A DNA stretch of 64,000 nucleotides from a bacterium (GCA_021372295.1 JAJFUS010000033.1:50646-114645); one strand, 5' to 3'. Positions 17,352 through 26,911 are shown, counted from the stretch's first letter. Notes: generated by a model not told the origin, from the sequence alone. A program made the numbers and translations.

Positions 17352-17367
17352 AGCAATTTCCGGGCCA
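17352..17367 (-). promoter_or_regulatory. sigma-54 promoter upstream of fliQ
   Basis: Minus strand reads TGGCCCG-N4-TTGCT, one mismatch from the -24/-12 consensus TGGCACG-N4-TTGCW, with the exact 4-base gap. The same GAAATTGCTATA core occurs at the promoter at 23623-23638. Expected start of transcription is about 50 bases before the fliQ start. Confidence 0.65.
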
Positions 17368-17427
17368 GCTTATTGGAGGTTAGATGTGCGAATGCATGAG
17401 CAACCAGCGTAACGACCGTCGGCGTCT

Positions 17428-18201
17428 TTAGTGAAAGCTCAACGCCAGCGACTTAACGATCAAGTGCCAGCCGTCAACGAGAACAAAGAGGAGTATCTTA
17501 AACGGCAGTGAGATCATAACAGGCGGAAGCATCATCATACCCATTGACATCAGCGTCACCGAGACGACCATGTCGATCACCAAAAACGGTATGAAGATCA
17601 CGAAACCTATGGTAAAGGCTGTCTTTAGTTCGCTTATGAGGAACGCCGGAATCAGGACGTGCATCTGCAAGTCGTCTCTGGTTTGGGGTCTCGGCGCTTT
17701 CGAGAGATTGACAAATAACGCGATGTCCTTCGGGCGAGTCTGCTTGAGCATGAAGTCTCTCAGCGGGCCTGCTGCACTGTCGGTCGCCTGCTGGAATGTA
17801 ATCTGATGCTCCATATAGGGCTTCAGGGCATGCGAGTTGATCTGCTGCCACACCGGAGCCATTGTAAAAAATGTCAGGAAGAGCGCAAGACCGATCAGAA
17901 CGGAGTTCGGCGGAACCTGAGGCGAACCCAACGCGCTGCGGGTAAATGAGAGCACGATTATAATCCGCGTGAATGAGGTCAACATTATAAGCAGAGCCGG
18001 GGCAAGCGAGAGAATCGTCAGTATGAACAGAATCTGCAGGCTGCTGGAGACCTCTTCAGGACTCTTCGCACTGCCGACTCCAATGTCGATTTTCGGCACG
18101 ACACCGGCGTTTTGCGCATAGCACGACGTGCAGGCAAACCCCACACACAGCGCGACAAACACCAGCAAAACAACCAGTTTTCGCATCCTGACTTTAGGCA
18201 T
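17428..18201 (-). CDS. fliP: flagellar export gate protein FliP
   Basis: 257 residues with a cleavable signal peptide (about 1-29, as in most FliP) and four membrane helices. Family motifs [38 protein letters not shown] and [12 protein letters not shown] are all present. Five copies form the core of the export pore. Overlaps fliO by eight bases. About 135 bp separate its end from fliQ. Confidence 0.96.
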   Translation of the reverse strand: MPKVRMRKLVVLLVFVALCVGFACTSCYAQNAGVVPKIDIGVGSAKSPEEVSSSLQILFILTILSLAPALLIMLTSFTRIIIVLSFTRSALGSPQVPPNSVLIGLALFLTFFTMAPVWQQINSHALKPYMEHQITFQQATDSAAGPLRDFMLKQTRPKDIALFVNLSKAPRPQTRDDLQMHVLIPAFLISELKTAFTIGFVIFIPFLVIDMVVSVTLMSMGMMMLPPVMISLPFKILLFVLVDGWHLIVKSLALSFH

Positions 18202-18937
18202 CTCTATAAGTCCTTCGGAAGCTTCCTACTTCCCTGACCTTGTCCTGCAAAAATGAACTGGACTCGCGCAGCATCTGCGCCACTGTCTTCGCGCTCTCGC
18301 TGGTATCGGGCTTGTTGCCCAAGAAAACCGAGAGCTGTTCTTTAAATCCACCGGTCGGCTGGCCGCCAGTGGGTATATTTGTCTCAATGTCAGCCACATC
18401 TTCGGGGTCAAGCTCCGCAACCAGGCTTACCTGGTTCGCCGTCGATGCCACCAAAAGCCGCTTCGACCCGACCGCCACCAGATGCAGCGACCTGTTCGCG
18501 CCAAGTTGAGAGTGCTCAATAACCTTGATCCGACCGTGAGTCGCGCCGACCGTGGCCTTGAAATTTGTGAACTTCTTGAGCACCATCACCGTGCCGTAAG
18601 CAAGCGCCAAAACCAGCGCCAATTTGAATATAAAGCTCAGGGCGGTTATATATACCGGCGCTTCTTTCTCGGCGGCAGGCTCATTTTCAGATGCTTCCAG
18701 CGAAGCCAAAAAGTCCTGATCTTCAGCATCGGAACTCGACGTGACGGCCTGAGCCGTTGCCTTAGCGGCATGCGATTTCGACGTGTCGGACGCAACTGAC
18801 CGCCCGGCTATCGAGAACGCAAGCATTACAGCAAGAACTATGCCTGCCGGTCTGAGCGCATGTATTCGCAGATAGGCCATTAGTCTGAACCGCAGACGAA
18901 GAATCTCAACACCGCGAACGTTAAGCTGCCTTTGCAT
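18194..18937 (-). CDS. fliO: flagellar biosynthetic protein FliO
   Basis: 247 residues from ATG 18937 (an in-frame TTG at 18985 lies deep in fliN). One N-terminal hydrophobic segment (about 20-40), an acidic periplasmic linker, then a second transmembrane helix at about 95-115 ([20 protein letters not shown]) followed by a small cytoplasmic beta domain ([20 protein letters not shown]) that is the FliO/FliZ signature. FliO helps assemble the FliP ring. It lies directly before fliP, the conserved place. Confidence 0.85.
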   Translation of the reverse strand: MQRQLNVRGVEILRLRFRLMAYLRIHALRPAGIVLAVMLAFSIAGRSVASDTSKSHAAKATAQAVTSSSDAEDQDFLASLEASENEPAAEKEAPVYITALSFIFKLALVLALAYGTVMVLKKFTNFKATVGATHGRIKVIEHSQLGANRSLHLVAVGSKRLLVASTANQVSLVAELDPEDVADIETNIPTGGQPTGGFKEQLSVFLGNKPDTSESAKTVAQMLRESSSFLQDKVREVGSFRRTYRDA

Positions 18938-19457
18938 GGGATTCTCTTTCCCTCGATCCGATGATCTCGGTGATCCTGACGCCAAAGTTCTCGTCGATGA
19001 CGACCACTTCGCCGCGAGCCACCGTCTTGTTGTTTATCACCACTTCGACCGGTTCACCGGCATGTTTGTCCAGCTCGACTACCTTGCCCGGTCCTAACGC
19101 GAGAATCTCCCGCACGGACAAAGTTGATCTGCCCAATTCCACAGCCACATTCAGCCGCACATCCATAATCAACTCGACACCATTGCGCGACGCCGAGTCG
19201 GCAGCCGACGCCATAGGCGCAAACGCCGCAGCTCGGACACCTGGTGTCGGTGCCGAACTCACTGTTATATTAGGCTGAGGCGCGGCGGCAGGCGCAGGAG
19301 CAGGAGCGGACACTGGCTCCATCTGCTCGGCTTCAGCGGATTGTTCCGGCGCGGCGGCAGCAGCTTCAGCCGGAGTCTCCGCGGCGGCCTCACTGCTTTG
19401 ACCGGCTCCACTCAGCAGAGCCTCTATCTCAGCTTGAGAAAGTACTTCATCTCCCAT
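18921..19457 (-). CDS. fliN: flagellar motor switch protein FliN (FliY/N type)
   Basis: 178 residues. N-terminal helix (VLSQAEIEALLSG) is the FliN/FliY/FliM family start. It is followed by a low-complexity Ala/Pro/Glu linker and a C-terminal SpoA (SURF) domain at about 95-172 (LIMDVRLNVAVELGRSTLSV, LDKHAGEPVEVVINN). It lacks a CheC-like phosphatase domain, so it is FliN rather than full FliY. No fliM precedes it, unlike the usual fliM-fliN pair. Confidence 0.9.
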   Translation of the reverse strand: MGDEVLSQAEIEALLSGAGQSSEAAAETPAEAAAAAPEQSAEAEQMEPVSAPAPAPAAAPQPNITVSSAPTPGVRAAAFAPMASAADSASRNGVELIMDVRLNVAVELGRSTLSVREILALGPGKVVELDKHAGEPVEVVINNKTVARGEVVVIDENFGVRITEIIGSRERESHAKAA

Positions 19458-19474
19458 CAGGTCACCTCCAGTCT

Positions 19475-19927
19475 TTATTGCATTGCGAATTCATTAAAGA
19501 ACACTTCCACGGCCTTGCCTTCTTCGAGACGTTCGTTGACCGCTGTTATAATGTCTTTTTTGAGTTTTTCCTTGCCGTCGGGCTCGGACAACTGCGCAAA
19601 CGTCTTGCTGCTCAAAACCTGGATTACAGCATCCCTGATGCGAACATCCGCGCCGCCCTCTCCGCCTTCTCCACCTTTTGCCGCCGGAGCGCCGCCTTCG
19701 ACTTCCAGCACGATGGTCGTCTTAAGATATCTCACCTGATCGGTATCCGCCAGGTTGACCACAAAGTCTCCCAGCGCCATCTCGGCTGTCGGAAGTTTCT
19801 CGGGCTTCGCGTTCTTCGCAGAGCCTTTCGACTTAAACATCATAAAGCCCATTCCAGCGAGAATCACCACAACTCCCACCGCCACAATCATAATCGTCTT
19901 GCTCTGTCCACTGTTGTTCTTCATCAA
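19475..19927 (-). CDS. fliL: flagellar basal body-associated protein FliL
   Basis: 150 residues: one N-terminal transmembrane helix (about 11-30), a short linker, then a periplasmic stomatin-like domain with VNLADTDQVRYLKTTIVLEV and the C-terminal DIITAVNERLEEGKAVEVFFNEFAMQ typical of FliL. It surrounds the stator and increases torque. Follows motB with a four-base overlap. Confidence 0.93.
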   Translation of the reverse strand: MMKNNSGQSKTIMIVAVGVVVILAGMGFMMFKSKGSAKNAKPEKLPTAEMALGDFVVNLADTDQVRYLKTTIVLEVEGGAPAAKGGEGGEGGADVRIRDAVIQVLSSKTFAQLSEPDGKEKLKKDIITAVNERLEEGKAVEVFFNEFAMQ

Positions 19928-20721
19928 AAATCGACACTCCTTTGAAACACTGATTCGGTAGGATCACTGATCTTCACCGGACTTTCCTTGGGTTTCTTGC
20001 CAAGCAAAGCCTCGGGACGCAATATCACTATTTCGACCCGCCTGTTCTTTTTCCTGTGTTCGTTTGTATCGTTTAACGCCATCGGCCTGACAGCGCCATA
20101 GCCGGATGCCGCAAATCTATTTGCCTGCAGTTGCTTCTTCTCCACCAAATAGCGTAGGACGTTCGTCGCCCTGGCTGTCGAGAGTTCCCAATTGCTGGGA
20201 TATCTCGACGAATTCGTAGGCAGACTGCACGTATGCCCCTCGATCAAAACCAGATTGTCGACTTTCGCCAGCATTGTCGCGATCTTATCGAGCATCGGAT
20301 AGGCCTTGGCTCGAACCACTGCGCTGGCCGGATCAAATAACATAGAATCGCTGCCTATTGTGATAACGATGCCTCTGTTGTCCTCGCCTATCTCGACAGT
20401 ATTTTCACCATCGCCGCTTTCTATATAATTGACCAACGGCTTGAGCACTCTCCAGGACACCCCGGCAGTATCGCCTTCTATGGCGGAAGGCTTCGGGCCA
20501 AACTGCCCGGCGGTTCCCAGCGGAGATTTCCCCTGCCCTTTTATCATTCCGCCGAACCCGCTGCGAATCGAGATGGCGGCCTCTCGAAATTTGGACAGGT
20601 TCAGCACGGACATCGAATACATCATGATGAAAAACGCCATCAGGAGCGTAATCATGTCCGAGTATGTCAGCAACCAGCGTTCGGAGTTGCCGTGACCTCC
20701 ATCATCGCGTCGTTTTCTCAT
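19924..20721 (-). CDS. motB: flagellar stator protein MotB
   Basis: 265 residues. Single N-terminal helix (SERWLLTYSDMITLLMAFFI) with the proton-binding aspartate D22. C-terminal OmpA-like peptidoglycan-binding domain at about 120-240 (EGHTCSLPTN, LSTARATNVLRYLVEK, RKKNRRVEIVI). MotA/MotB couple proton (or sodium) flow to rotation, anchored to the cell wall. Four-base overlap with motA. Confidence 0.94.
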   Translation of the reverse strand: MRKRRDDGGHGNSERWLLTYSDMITLLMAFFIMMYSMSVLNLSKFREAAISIRSGFGGMIKGQGKSPLGTAGQFGPKPSAIEGDTAGVSWRVLKPLVNYIESGDGENTVEIGEDNRGIVITIGSDSMLFDPASAVVRAKAYPMLDKIATMLAKVDNLVLIEGHTCSLPTNSSRYPSNWELSTARATNVLRYLVEKKQLQANRFAASGYGAVRPMALNDTNEHRKKNRRVEIVILRPEALLGKKPKESPVKISDPTESVFQRSVDF

Positions 20722-21524
20722 GCCGCCATCTTATCCCTAACGCGTGTGACTGACTTAGTCTTTTCGCGTTCAGCCCTCAAAGCGGGCGGCAGATAAGCCA
20801 TCATTCGTGTCTCCACAATCCTCGGATTGTCGCCGGACTGGATAGACATGACTCCTTCTATGACCATCTCATAAGCCAGCACTTCGTCCGCCGTCTTAGA
20901 CTTGAGTTTTCCTGCTATCGGCAGATATATCAGGTTCGCAAAACCCACGCCATAGAGCGTCGCCACAAACGCCGCCGCTATGGCATGACCCATGCTGCCC
21001 GGCTCGTTCAGCTTGGCAAGCATGCTAATCAGACCCATAACCGTACCGATAATGCCCAAAGTAGGCGAAAAACCGCCGAGTGTGGAGAAAATTGTCTCGC
21101 CGACTTTGTGACGCTCCTGCATCGCCACGATCTCGGTCTCAAGTATCTCGCGAACCATCACGCTGGGAGTGCCGTCAACCACCAGCTCGATGCCCTTTCG
21201 CATGAACCTGTTGCTGATTTTGTTGGCGGCCTCCTCAAGAGCAAGGACGCCTTCGCGTCTCGCGATCTTGGCGAAACCGACCATCGCATCAATCACCTCG
21301 ACCTGGTCCAGGTCGTTTATCACAAGAGCGCTTTTGACAATAGACGGTATGGTGGCCAGTGTCTTCATACTGGTACCAATTACGGTCGCGCCGATAGTGC
21401 CGAGCACTACCAGGACAAAAGCTGACACGTTAAACAGATCTGCTAATTTGCCGCCTTCAAGACTCAGGCTGATAAATACCGCGCCCCATGCCATTGCAAG
21501 GCCAAGGATTGTCGCTAGGTCCAT
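20718..21524 (-). CDS. motA: flagellar stator protein MotA
   Basis: 268 residues, four transmembrane helices: two near the N-terminus (1-50) and two at about 150-200 (STLGGFSPTLGIIGTVMGLI and IAAAFVATLYGVGFANLIYL). The long cytoplasmic loop between helices 2 and 3 interacts with the rotor. It overlaps flbD by ten bases. This is the common five-to-two stator of MotA5B2. Confidence 0.95.
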   Translation of the reverse strand: MDLATILGLAMAWGAVFISLSLEGGKLADLFNVSAFVLVVLGTIGATVIGTSMKTLATIPSIVKSALVINDLDQVEVIDAMVGFAKIARREGVLALEEAANKISNRFMRKGIELVVDGTPSVMVREILETEIVAMQERHKVGETIFSTLGGFSPTLGIIGTVMGLISMLAKLNEPGSMGHAIAAAFVATLYGVGFANLIYLPIAGKLKSKTADEVLAYEMVIEGVMSIQSGDNPRIVETRMMAYLPPALRAEREKTKSVTRVRDKMAA

Positions 21525-21769
21525 CTCTCGAAACCTTTCACATCCGCCCTGAGCGAATTATTGCCCCTGGCGCCAAACATTCGATGGCTTTTTGAAAGCA
21601 GTCGCCTGTAAAAAACCACCTTTGAAATAACGTCGTCCACCGATTCCCTGACCATAATCTTCTTGCCAGTGGTCAGAGTGACCAGCGTGTCGGGCGTGCG
21701 CTCCACCGACTCGATCAGGTCCGCGTTCACAATAACATCTGCGTCGTTGTAGAGCGTAAGTTTAATCAT
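21515..21769 (-). CDS. flbD: FlbD family flagellar protein
   Basis: 84 residues from ATG 21769 (AAGGAG five bases upstream; the GTG two codons earlier overlaps that site). Starts MIKLTLYNDADVIVNADLIE, contains RTPDTLVTLTTGKKIMVRES, the pattern of the short FlbD (YlzI/SwrD-type) family. In Bacillus the equivalent SwrD increases motor torque and is encoded between flgE and fliL, matching its place here just before motA. It should not be confused with the Caulobacter sigma-54 activator also called FlbD. Confidence 0.9.
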   Translation of the reverse strand: MIKLTLYNDADVIVNADLIESVERTPDTLVTLTTGKKIMVRESVDDVISKVVFYRRLLSKSHRMFGARGNNSLRADVKGFERWT

Positions 21770-21782
21770 TTCCACTCCTTAA

Positions 21783-21813
21783 GTGGGCGGCAATTGTTTG
21801 GATTGCCGCCCAC
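21783..21813. terminator. perfect 12-bp hairpin between flgE and flbD
   Basis: GTGGGCGGCAAT pairs perfectly with ATTGCCGCCCAC around a 7-nt loop. It separates flgE from the stator genes. No U-run follows on the minus strand; the next bases are the ribosome site of flbD. It may protect the upstream 3' end, tuning hook versus stator expression. Confidence 0.55.
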
Positions 21814-21823
21814 AATCCATTCA

Positions 21824-23098
21824 TTACCTCTTCAGGTTAACAAGCTCTTCAAGAACCTGGTCGGATATTGTGATGATTCGCGAGTTGGCCTGGAAACCAC
21901 GCTGCGCAACGATCATACTAGCAAACTCCGCGGCCAAGTCTACATTAGACGCTTCCAGATAACCAGAAGTTATCGTGCCCAGACTGCCGGAACCAGCGGT
22001 GGAAATCAGAGCGCGTCCAGAGTTGGGACTCTCACTATACAGGTTGCTGCCCTCTTTAGTGAGACCGGAAGGATTATCGAAAGAAGCCATCGCAACCTGA
22101 GCGATGGTCCGGGTCGCACCGTTTGTAAACGTGCCGGTAATTATACCGCTTGCATCGATAGTATACGACTCAAGTGTGCCGTAACTCATACCATCCACAC
22201 TCGACAGCGCCACGGTGTTATCCCCGTCCAACTGGCTGAGGGTCGATGTATCAATAGATGCAACCAGCGGGGTCACCGAACCGTTGTTGGTGGCAAACGT
22301 CAGCGACAGAGGAATACTAGCCAGATTGCTGTAACCTGTGGAACTGAACGTGATGTTGCCTGTAGCCACAGGAACCGTAGTGCTGACATCGTCGCACATA
22401 ACATCATACCGCCAGGTGGACGGCCCGATGGGCGGTGTCGCTGCGGCGTCTACAGCCAGTTTGGTAAATGTAACATCGAGAGTATGTGTCGTTCCGAGCG
22501 AGTCATATATGTCGAATGACACAGTATAATCGTCGCCGGTAGCCGAAGAAGCATCTAGGTTGCCTGCGAGTTCGGCGGTGTCCGTCGCCTCTGCAAGCGA
22601 CATCTTACCGACCGGGATCTCGATCTTTGAACTGCTGGTTATAGCCGAAGACGTATCCAGAACTCCGGTAGTGGCATCGGCCTGCCAGCCCAACGCATAT
22701 TTCCCCGATGAAGACGACACCAGATTATAATTGGAATCAAGAGCAAAGCCGCCGTCTCGAGTATAGGAGATTCCTTCGCCTCCACCCAGCACAAAGTAGC
22801 CGTCACCGTCGATTGCCATATCGGTGTCGTTACCCGTATATGTCAGGCTGCCCTGGGCGCTCTTAGTTGTGATTGAGCCTATCGACACTCCAAGGCCGAT
22901 CTGAGACGGGTTAGTGCCACCCCTGCTTGCGGACGGAGCGCTCGCCGAGTTGATTGTCTGAGACAGAGCCTCCTTAAATGTGACGCCCTGACTCTTATAA
23001 GCAGTCGTATTCGCGTTTGCTATATTGTTTCCGACGACATCGAGGGCCGATTTGAAAGCTTTCATCCCCGAAACGCCGCTGAACATTGCTTGTATCAT
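21824..23098 (-). CDS. flgE: flagellar hook protein FlgE
   Basis: 424 residues. N-terminal rod/hook motif MKAFKSALDVVGNNIANANT, then KSQGVTFKEAL. The C-terminal helix is FASMIVAQRGFQANSRIITI followed by LEELVNLKR. The central surface region (about 90-350) is Ser/Thr/Asp rich as in other hooks. FlgE subunits form the universal joint. It follows the TIGR02530 gene, a conserved pair. Last 49 codons of the C-terminus are canonical, so it is full length. Confidence 0.95.
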   Translation of the reverse strand: MIQAMFSGVSGMKAFKSALDVVGNNIANANTTAYKSQGVTFKEALSQTINSASAPSASRGGTNPSQIGLGVSIGSITTKSAQGSLTYTGNDTDMAIDGDGYFVLGGGEGISYTRDGGFALDSNYNLVSSSSGKYALGWQADATTGVLDTSSAITSSSKIEIPVGKMSLAEATDTAELAGNLDASSATGDDYTVSFDIYDSLGTTHTLDVTFTKLAVDAAATPPIGPSTWRYDVMCDDVSTTVPVATGNITFSSTGYSNLASIPLSLTFATNNGSVTPLVASIDTSTLSQLDGDNTVALSSVDGMSYGTLESYTIDASGIITGTFTNGATRTIAQVAMASFDNPSGLTKEGSNLYSESPNSGRALISTAGSGSLGTITSGYLEASNVDLAAEFASMIVAQRGFQANSRIITISDQVLEELVNLKR

Positions 23099-23190
23099 TT
23101 GATTTGACCTCCCAATTTATCCTTTAGGCCGCTTCAATCGATCGGCAGCCACGCACTTCCTCGTAGAGGTCCAGTGCATTGTCATTAGTT

Positions 23191-23574
23191 TCATACAATC
23201 ACCGCGCTGTCAATATCCGTGAACACGGCGTCCCTGGCATTGCCGGAATCGACCGCCGTAATCACCACGCGGTTCCTTGCGCTTACCACCAGAGCGAGAT
23301 CGTCCATCAACACCAGTGACTTGTCAGCTCCCTTGGCGTTGATCTTGTCCATTCCTGACCCAACCCTGGCCTGTTCTTCCTCACCAAACTGCAGGTTTCG
23401 CTCGGCAAGTCTCTTCTGAGCATGCGCCGACAGCTTGACTCCGGCGCTTTTCGACATCTCGGTGGCCAGCGCACTCTCGAAAGCCGATCCATTATTGGCC
23501 TGCTTCGATATGCCCTGCCCCTGCGTCTTTCCCGATATGCCGGTTATGCTCGCATCCAGTCTCACCGGAGACAT
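23191..23574 (-). CDS. flagellar operon protein of the TIGR02530 type
   Basis: 127 residues. Contains LSAHAQKRLAERNLQFGEEE, KGADKSLVLMDDLALVVS and NRVVITAVDSGNARDAVFTD, the family found between flgD and flgE in Gram-positive-like flagellar operons; its function is unknown but a hook-assembly role is assumed from position. A sigma-54 promoter (23623-23638) stands 50 bases upstream, so this gene and flgE may be expressed as a unit separately from flgD. Confidence 0.88.
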   Translation of the reverse strand: MSPVRLDASITGISGKTQGQGISKQANNGSAFESALATEMSKSAGVKLSAHAQKRLAERNLQFGEEEQARVGSGMDKINAKGADKSLVLMDDLALVVSARNRVVITAVDSGNARDAVFTDIDSAVIV

Positions 23575-23622
23575 TTCACACCCCCTTCAAGTAGTTAGTA
23601 ACTTCAGGTCTCTGCAGTCTAT

Positions 23623-23638
23623 AGCAATTTCCGTGCCC
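23623..23638 (-). promoter_or_regulatory. sigma-54 promoter upstream of the TIGR02530 gene and flgE
   Basis: Minus strand reads GGGCACG-N4-TTGCT: six of seven bases of the -24 box, exact 4-base gap and complete -12 box. It lies in the 73-bp gap after flgD. Initiation would be about 36 bases before the downstream start codon. Confidence 0.75.
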
Positions 23639-23647
23639 GGAAAACGC

Positions 23648-24103
23648 TTAGGCCGTTTTGTCTGAAGTTGATCCGGCACTGGTCGAGTCCGACTTGCCAT
23701 AGACAGCGACAATATTGTCCATCGCGACCTTGTCGGAACCCACCATGAGCGACGCATTGCCGTTGTCGTAATATACTCCCTTAACGGTGCCGGTCTTTGT
23801 GGCGGTCTTGTCGCTGGAATTGCTGTACGCGACAGTCGTGCCGATAAGGCTCAGCGCTTTAGAACCGTCGTTCATATCGGATATCGTGTTGTTCATCTTG
23901 GTCATCTGTTCAAGAGAGGAGAATGTCGCAAGCTGCGATACATACTCCGTGTTGTCGACCGGCTGCAGAGGGTCCTGATTCTGCATCTGCGTGATAAGCA
24001 GTTTCAGAAATGCATCCTGACCCAATGTTGAGCCGACTTTCCTGGTCGCTGCGGCGCTGCTCTCGGCGACGCCGGTACTCGATACTGAGCTGGTTGTTGA
24101 CAT
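23648..24103 (-). CDS. flgD: flagellar hook assembly scaffold FlgD
   Basis: 151 residues, the short form lacking a full C-terminal FnIII/tudor pair. N-terminal signature FLKLLITQMQNQDPLQPVDN followed by QLATFSSLEQM is complete. FlgD caps the growing hook. The gene lies between fliK and TIGR02530 as usual. The C-terminal part has VKGVYYDNGNASLMVGSDKV, a remnant of the beta domain. Confidence 0.93.
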   Translation of the reverse strand: MSTTSSVSSTGVAESSAAATRKVGSTLGQDAFLKLLITQMQNQDPLQPVDNTEYVSQLATFSSLEQMTKMNNTISDMNDGSKALSLIGTTVAYSNSSDKTATKTGTVKGVYYDNGNASLMVGSDKVAMDNIVAVYGKSDSTSAGSTSDKTA

Positions 24104-24116
24104 CTCGTATTACCTC

Positions 24117-25772
24117 CTATGCCAGCCAACTATAACCGTAACCCTCCGCTCCGGCTGTCTGGCCGAGGGAGATATTCGGTATTGTCTCGACGCCCATAGC
24201 AGCCTGATAACCGGAACGATTATGTCTGCGTCCGGCAAATTGCTGCTGCGCGCCATCGCGAGTCGTGTCGTCCTGCATCAGCGAGCCAAACGACGTACCC
24301 GAAGTCACCGACACCGAGTCCATCTTGAGTCCCGCGTCAGACAGAGCCTGATGCAAGGCAGGAAGATTGGCCTGCAGAAGTCCTCTGACCTGCTCGCCGC
24401 TGGTCTGGATCTGCGCGGTCATTCCCTGCTCGGCCTGAGAGATTTGCACGCGGAGAGTGCCGAGTTCGGGCGGAGTTAACCGAACCACGAGATCGGTTCT
24501 CTGCGGCAGTTTTATCATTCGCACTTCCTGCACGATCTGATCGATCACTCGCTGCTGCAGCGACTGATCGGCCCTGGGCGCATTCTGTGCCTGCACGGTC
24601 GCGGTTGTCTGTTTTACGGCTGAATCGAAGAACGTCTGACCCGCAAACGCGCTCGTCTGACCGTCACTTGACGTATTGAGGTTCGCGCTGCCGTTTTCAG
24701 TCGATGCGACCTTGGAAACGGCACCACTCGTCAGACCCTCAACAGTCGCCATCCGACTCATCACCGGATTGATAACCTGCGGCTTGATCGTGAACTCTCG
24801 CGCCGTTTCAGTGCCGACACTCACCTCGATCTTCGTCTGATTGCCAAACACCGATGCTTTGCGTCCGGCATTCGAGTTCAGCGCCTCGCGCATGACGGCG
24901 TTCTTCGCTGCTTCGACTGCCTGAGCCTGGTTATTTGCGACGTTCGTATTCTGCACCCTGACACCGGACTGCATGGGCGAAACCACTTCCGCGTTCTTGC
25001 CCATTTGTCTAACTGCCGCTGCCTGAGCCTCTACGGGCTGATCCTCGGCATCTGTTACGACCGGATTACTGTCGTTTTGCTCCGATTTGGTGATTGATTT
25101 GGTCAGATTCTGCCAATAAGCGACGATATCGTCGTCATTGTTAAGCGAGACCTCATTCAAATCGTTGGCGACGGCCGCTGAAGCGATCATCTCCGAACCC
25201 GATTTGATCCCCAAAACCGACGCAGTCGTTGAACTCCCTGTCTGCGACTGCCCGAACTGGCCGCCATCCTGCGCGGCAGTGTCCGCCGAGAAAAGCGTCG
25301 GATTCCACGTTTGAGCCTGCAAAGACTCACCGCCGGTCTCGACTTTCGCCGCAACCGACGTCTGTATCGACTGAGCAAACGCGCTGCCATCACTCAACAC
25401 CGATGCCTCAACCATACTATCAGCCAAAACATCAACGTTGACGCCATCACTGTCGGTTTTCACCGTCTGTCCAACGACCATTGCCGTGACCTGAGCATTG
25501 ACGACAGCCATCATCTGGGCCGCCAACCCTTCGGCTGCCGACTGCGCATCCGTGCCGTCGGTCTGATCGCTCACCTGCATTTCTGGAGCAACCTGCTCCA
25601 CTGTGCACTCCTCAACCTGAATCTGCGCGTCCTGCGCCTGAGTCTGCTGTCCGTCATGGAATGTGGCACTCAACACGTCCGCAAACTGCGAACCGTCCTG
25701 CGCCGCGCTGTCGCTGCCCTGCGCAACCATTTCAGCGCTCTGAGGAGCAATAGAAGATATTGAGTCTACCAT
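24117..25772 (-). CDS. fliK: flagellar hook-length control protein FliK
   Basis: 551 residues from ATG 25772. The strong site AAAGGAGGTG at 25781-25790 argues against the GTG at 25784, which lies inside it. Long Gln/Ala/Ser-rich N-terminal ruler region (about 1-400) and C-terminal Flg_hook domain (LPQRTDLVVRLTPPELGTLR, VRGLLQANLPALHQALSDAG) at about 425-500. Measures hook length and triggers FlhB switching. Coding N-terminal part is very repetitive in composition, as in other FliK. Confidence 0.9.
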   Translation of the reverse strand: MVDSISSIAPQSAEMVAQGSDSAAQDGSQFADVLSATFHDGQQTQAQDAQIQVEECTVEQVAPEMQVSDQTDGTDAQSAAEGLAAQMMAVVNAQVTAMVVGQTVKTDSDGVNVDVLADSMVEASVLSDGSAFAQSIQTSVAAKVETGGESLQAQTWNPTLFSADTAAQDGGQFGQSQTGSSTTASVLGIKSGSEMIASAAVANDLNEVSLNNDDDIVAYWQNLTKSITKSEQNDSNPVVTDAEDQPVEAQAAAVRQMGKNAEVVSPMQSGVRVQNTNVANNQAQAVEAAKNAVMREALNSNAGRKASVFGNQTKIEVSVGTETAREFTIKPQVINPVMSRMATVEGLTSGAVSKVASTENGSANLNTSSDGQTSAFAGQTFFDSAVKQTTATVQAQNAPRADQSLQQRVIDQIVQEVRMIKLPQRTDLVVRLTPPELGTLRVQISQAEQGMTAQIQTSGEQVRGLLQANLPALHQALSDAGLKMDSVSVTSGTSFGSLMQDDTTRDGAQQQFAGRRHNRSGYQAAMGVETIPNISLGQTAGAEGYGYSWLA

Positions 25773-25846
25773 TATTGGTTTCACCTCCTTTCTATGCGAA
25801 GTAGATTATCTGATCGCGCGCAAGCAAGACTCACGCGCGTATCAAA

Positions 25847-26458
25847 TCATTGCGAATAATCCTCGCGATACGAAAGCACTTTCTTCACGTATCCTTGCGT
25901 CTCGCGATAAGGCGGGACACCGTTGTACTTGGCCACAGCTCCAGGCCCGGCATTGTAAGCCGCAAGAGCACAGTCTGTGCTGCCGAACCTGTCCAACTGC
26001 TGCTTGATATACTTCGTTCCGGCTTCAATATTCTGCGCAGGATCGAACGGATTGGAACAGCCCAACGCCTTAGCTGTCGAAGGCATAAGCTGCATCAACC
26101 CCTGCGCACCGACGCTGGACACAGCATTCGGATTGAATCCACTCTCGGCCTTGATTACAGCCGATATGAGCGCTGGATCAACGCCGTACTTAGCGGCGGC
26201 AGACTCGATCATCGACTTGTATCCCGAAGCGCCGTTACCTGACGATGTGTCTTTCGCGACTGTTTGAGCCGTTTGAAGCAAATAACTGGGAAAGAACGGC
26301 TGCACCGACGCCGATTGCTGTGCTGAGTTCGAAGCGGAAACAGGCCCGGACGCGTACGAGTGCGGAGCGATACTCACCACACCGCTCGTGCGCGCCGAAT
26401 TGAAATACGCCTTTATCTCTTCCACGCGGGCTATTGCCGCCGTCACGTTCTCCAGCAT
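25847..26458 (-). CDS. lytic transglycosylase (SLT domain) in the flagellar operon
   Basis: 203 residues. The soluble lytic transglycosylase domain covers about 95-200: catalytic Glu in AVIKAESGFNPNAVSSVGAQ, then GLMQLMPSTAKALG, then ALAAYNAGPGAV. The N-terminal 90 residues are Ser/Gln-rich. Placed between fliJ and fliK with no gap to fliJ, it probably cuts peptidoglycan to let the rod through, the job done by FlgJ in Proteobacteria. No classical signal peptide is visible, so it may leave by the flagellar export system. Confidence 0.88.
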   Translation of the reverse strand: MLENVTAAIARVEEIKAYFNSARTSGVVSIAPHSYASGPVSASNSAQQSASVQPFFPSYLLQTAQTVAKDTSSGNGASGYKSMIESAAAKYGVDPALISAVIKAESGFNPNAVSSVGAQGLMQLMPSTAKALGCSNPFDPAQNIEAGTKYIKQQLDRFGSTDCALAAYNAGPGAVAKYNGVPPYRETQGYVKKVLSYREDYSQ

Positions 26459-26911
26459 TTACATCCCTCTCGCATATCTCAGTGAAGCCATTTCGTCGAG
26501 CTCGTTTTGCTCGGCTTTCGCCACAGCCGCCAGATATTCGGCCTCCTGCTTATCCCGTAGAGCCTCTAAAACCTGTCGATCCTGCATAGCTTTCACTACT
26601 TCCAGACGTTTCGCCTCGACCCGCTCCCGCACGGCTTCCAGCGTAAGCTGCTGCACTTTAATGTCGTCGCGAGTCGCTTTCGCATATTCGTCCAGGCGAC
26701 TGATCTCCTCAATTGGGTCATTTTTACTCATCGCCGTTTCCAAATTCTCCAGAGCTGCTTCAAGTCGATCATAAAGAGAATCGAGCCTCTCGACCTCCGC
26801 AGCCTCCTCGCGTCGCACTTCAGCCAGCTCGGCAAGGAGTATATCCTCCACCGACTTGCGCTGATCCAGCAGCGTCTGCAGCCTGAACTTAAACCGTTTC
26901 ATTATCGCCAA
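26459..26911 (-). CDS. fliJ: flagellar export chaperone FliJ
   Basis: 150 residues, entirely helical coiled coil (KRFKFRLQTLLDQRKSVEDI, then heptads rich in Glu/Arg to the end). FliJ is the central stalk of the FliH-FliI ATPase and delivers chaperones to FlhA. The start overlaps the end of fliI by 23 bases; ATG 26902 is an alternative start giving MKRF. Immediately followed by the transglycosylase gene. Confidence 0.88.
   Translation of the reverse strand: MAIMKRFKFRLQTLLDQRKSVEDILLAELAEVRREEAAEVERLDSLYDRLEAALENLETAMSKNDPIEEISRLDEYAKATRDDIKVQQLTLEAVRERVEAKRLEVVKAMQDRQVLEALRDKQEAEYLAAVAKAEQNELDEMASLRYARGM

Noticed and set aside
25782..25784. GTG as the start of fliK
   Set aside because: The codon lies inside the Shine-Dalgarno sequence AAAGGAGGTG; the ATG at 25772 fits better.
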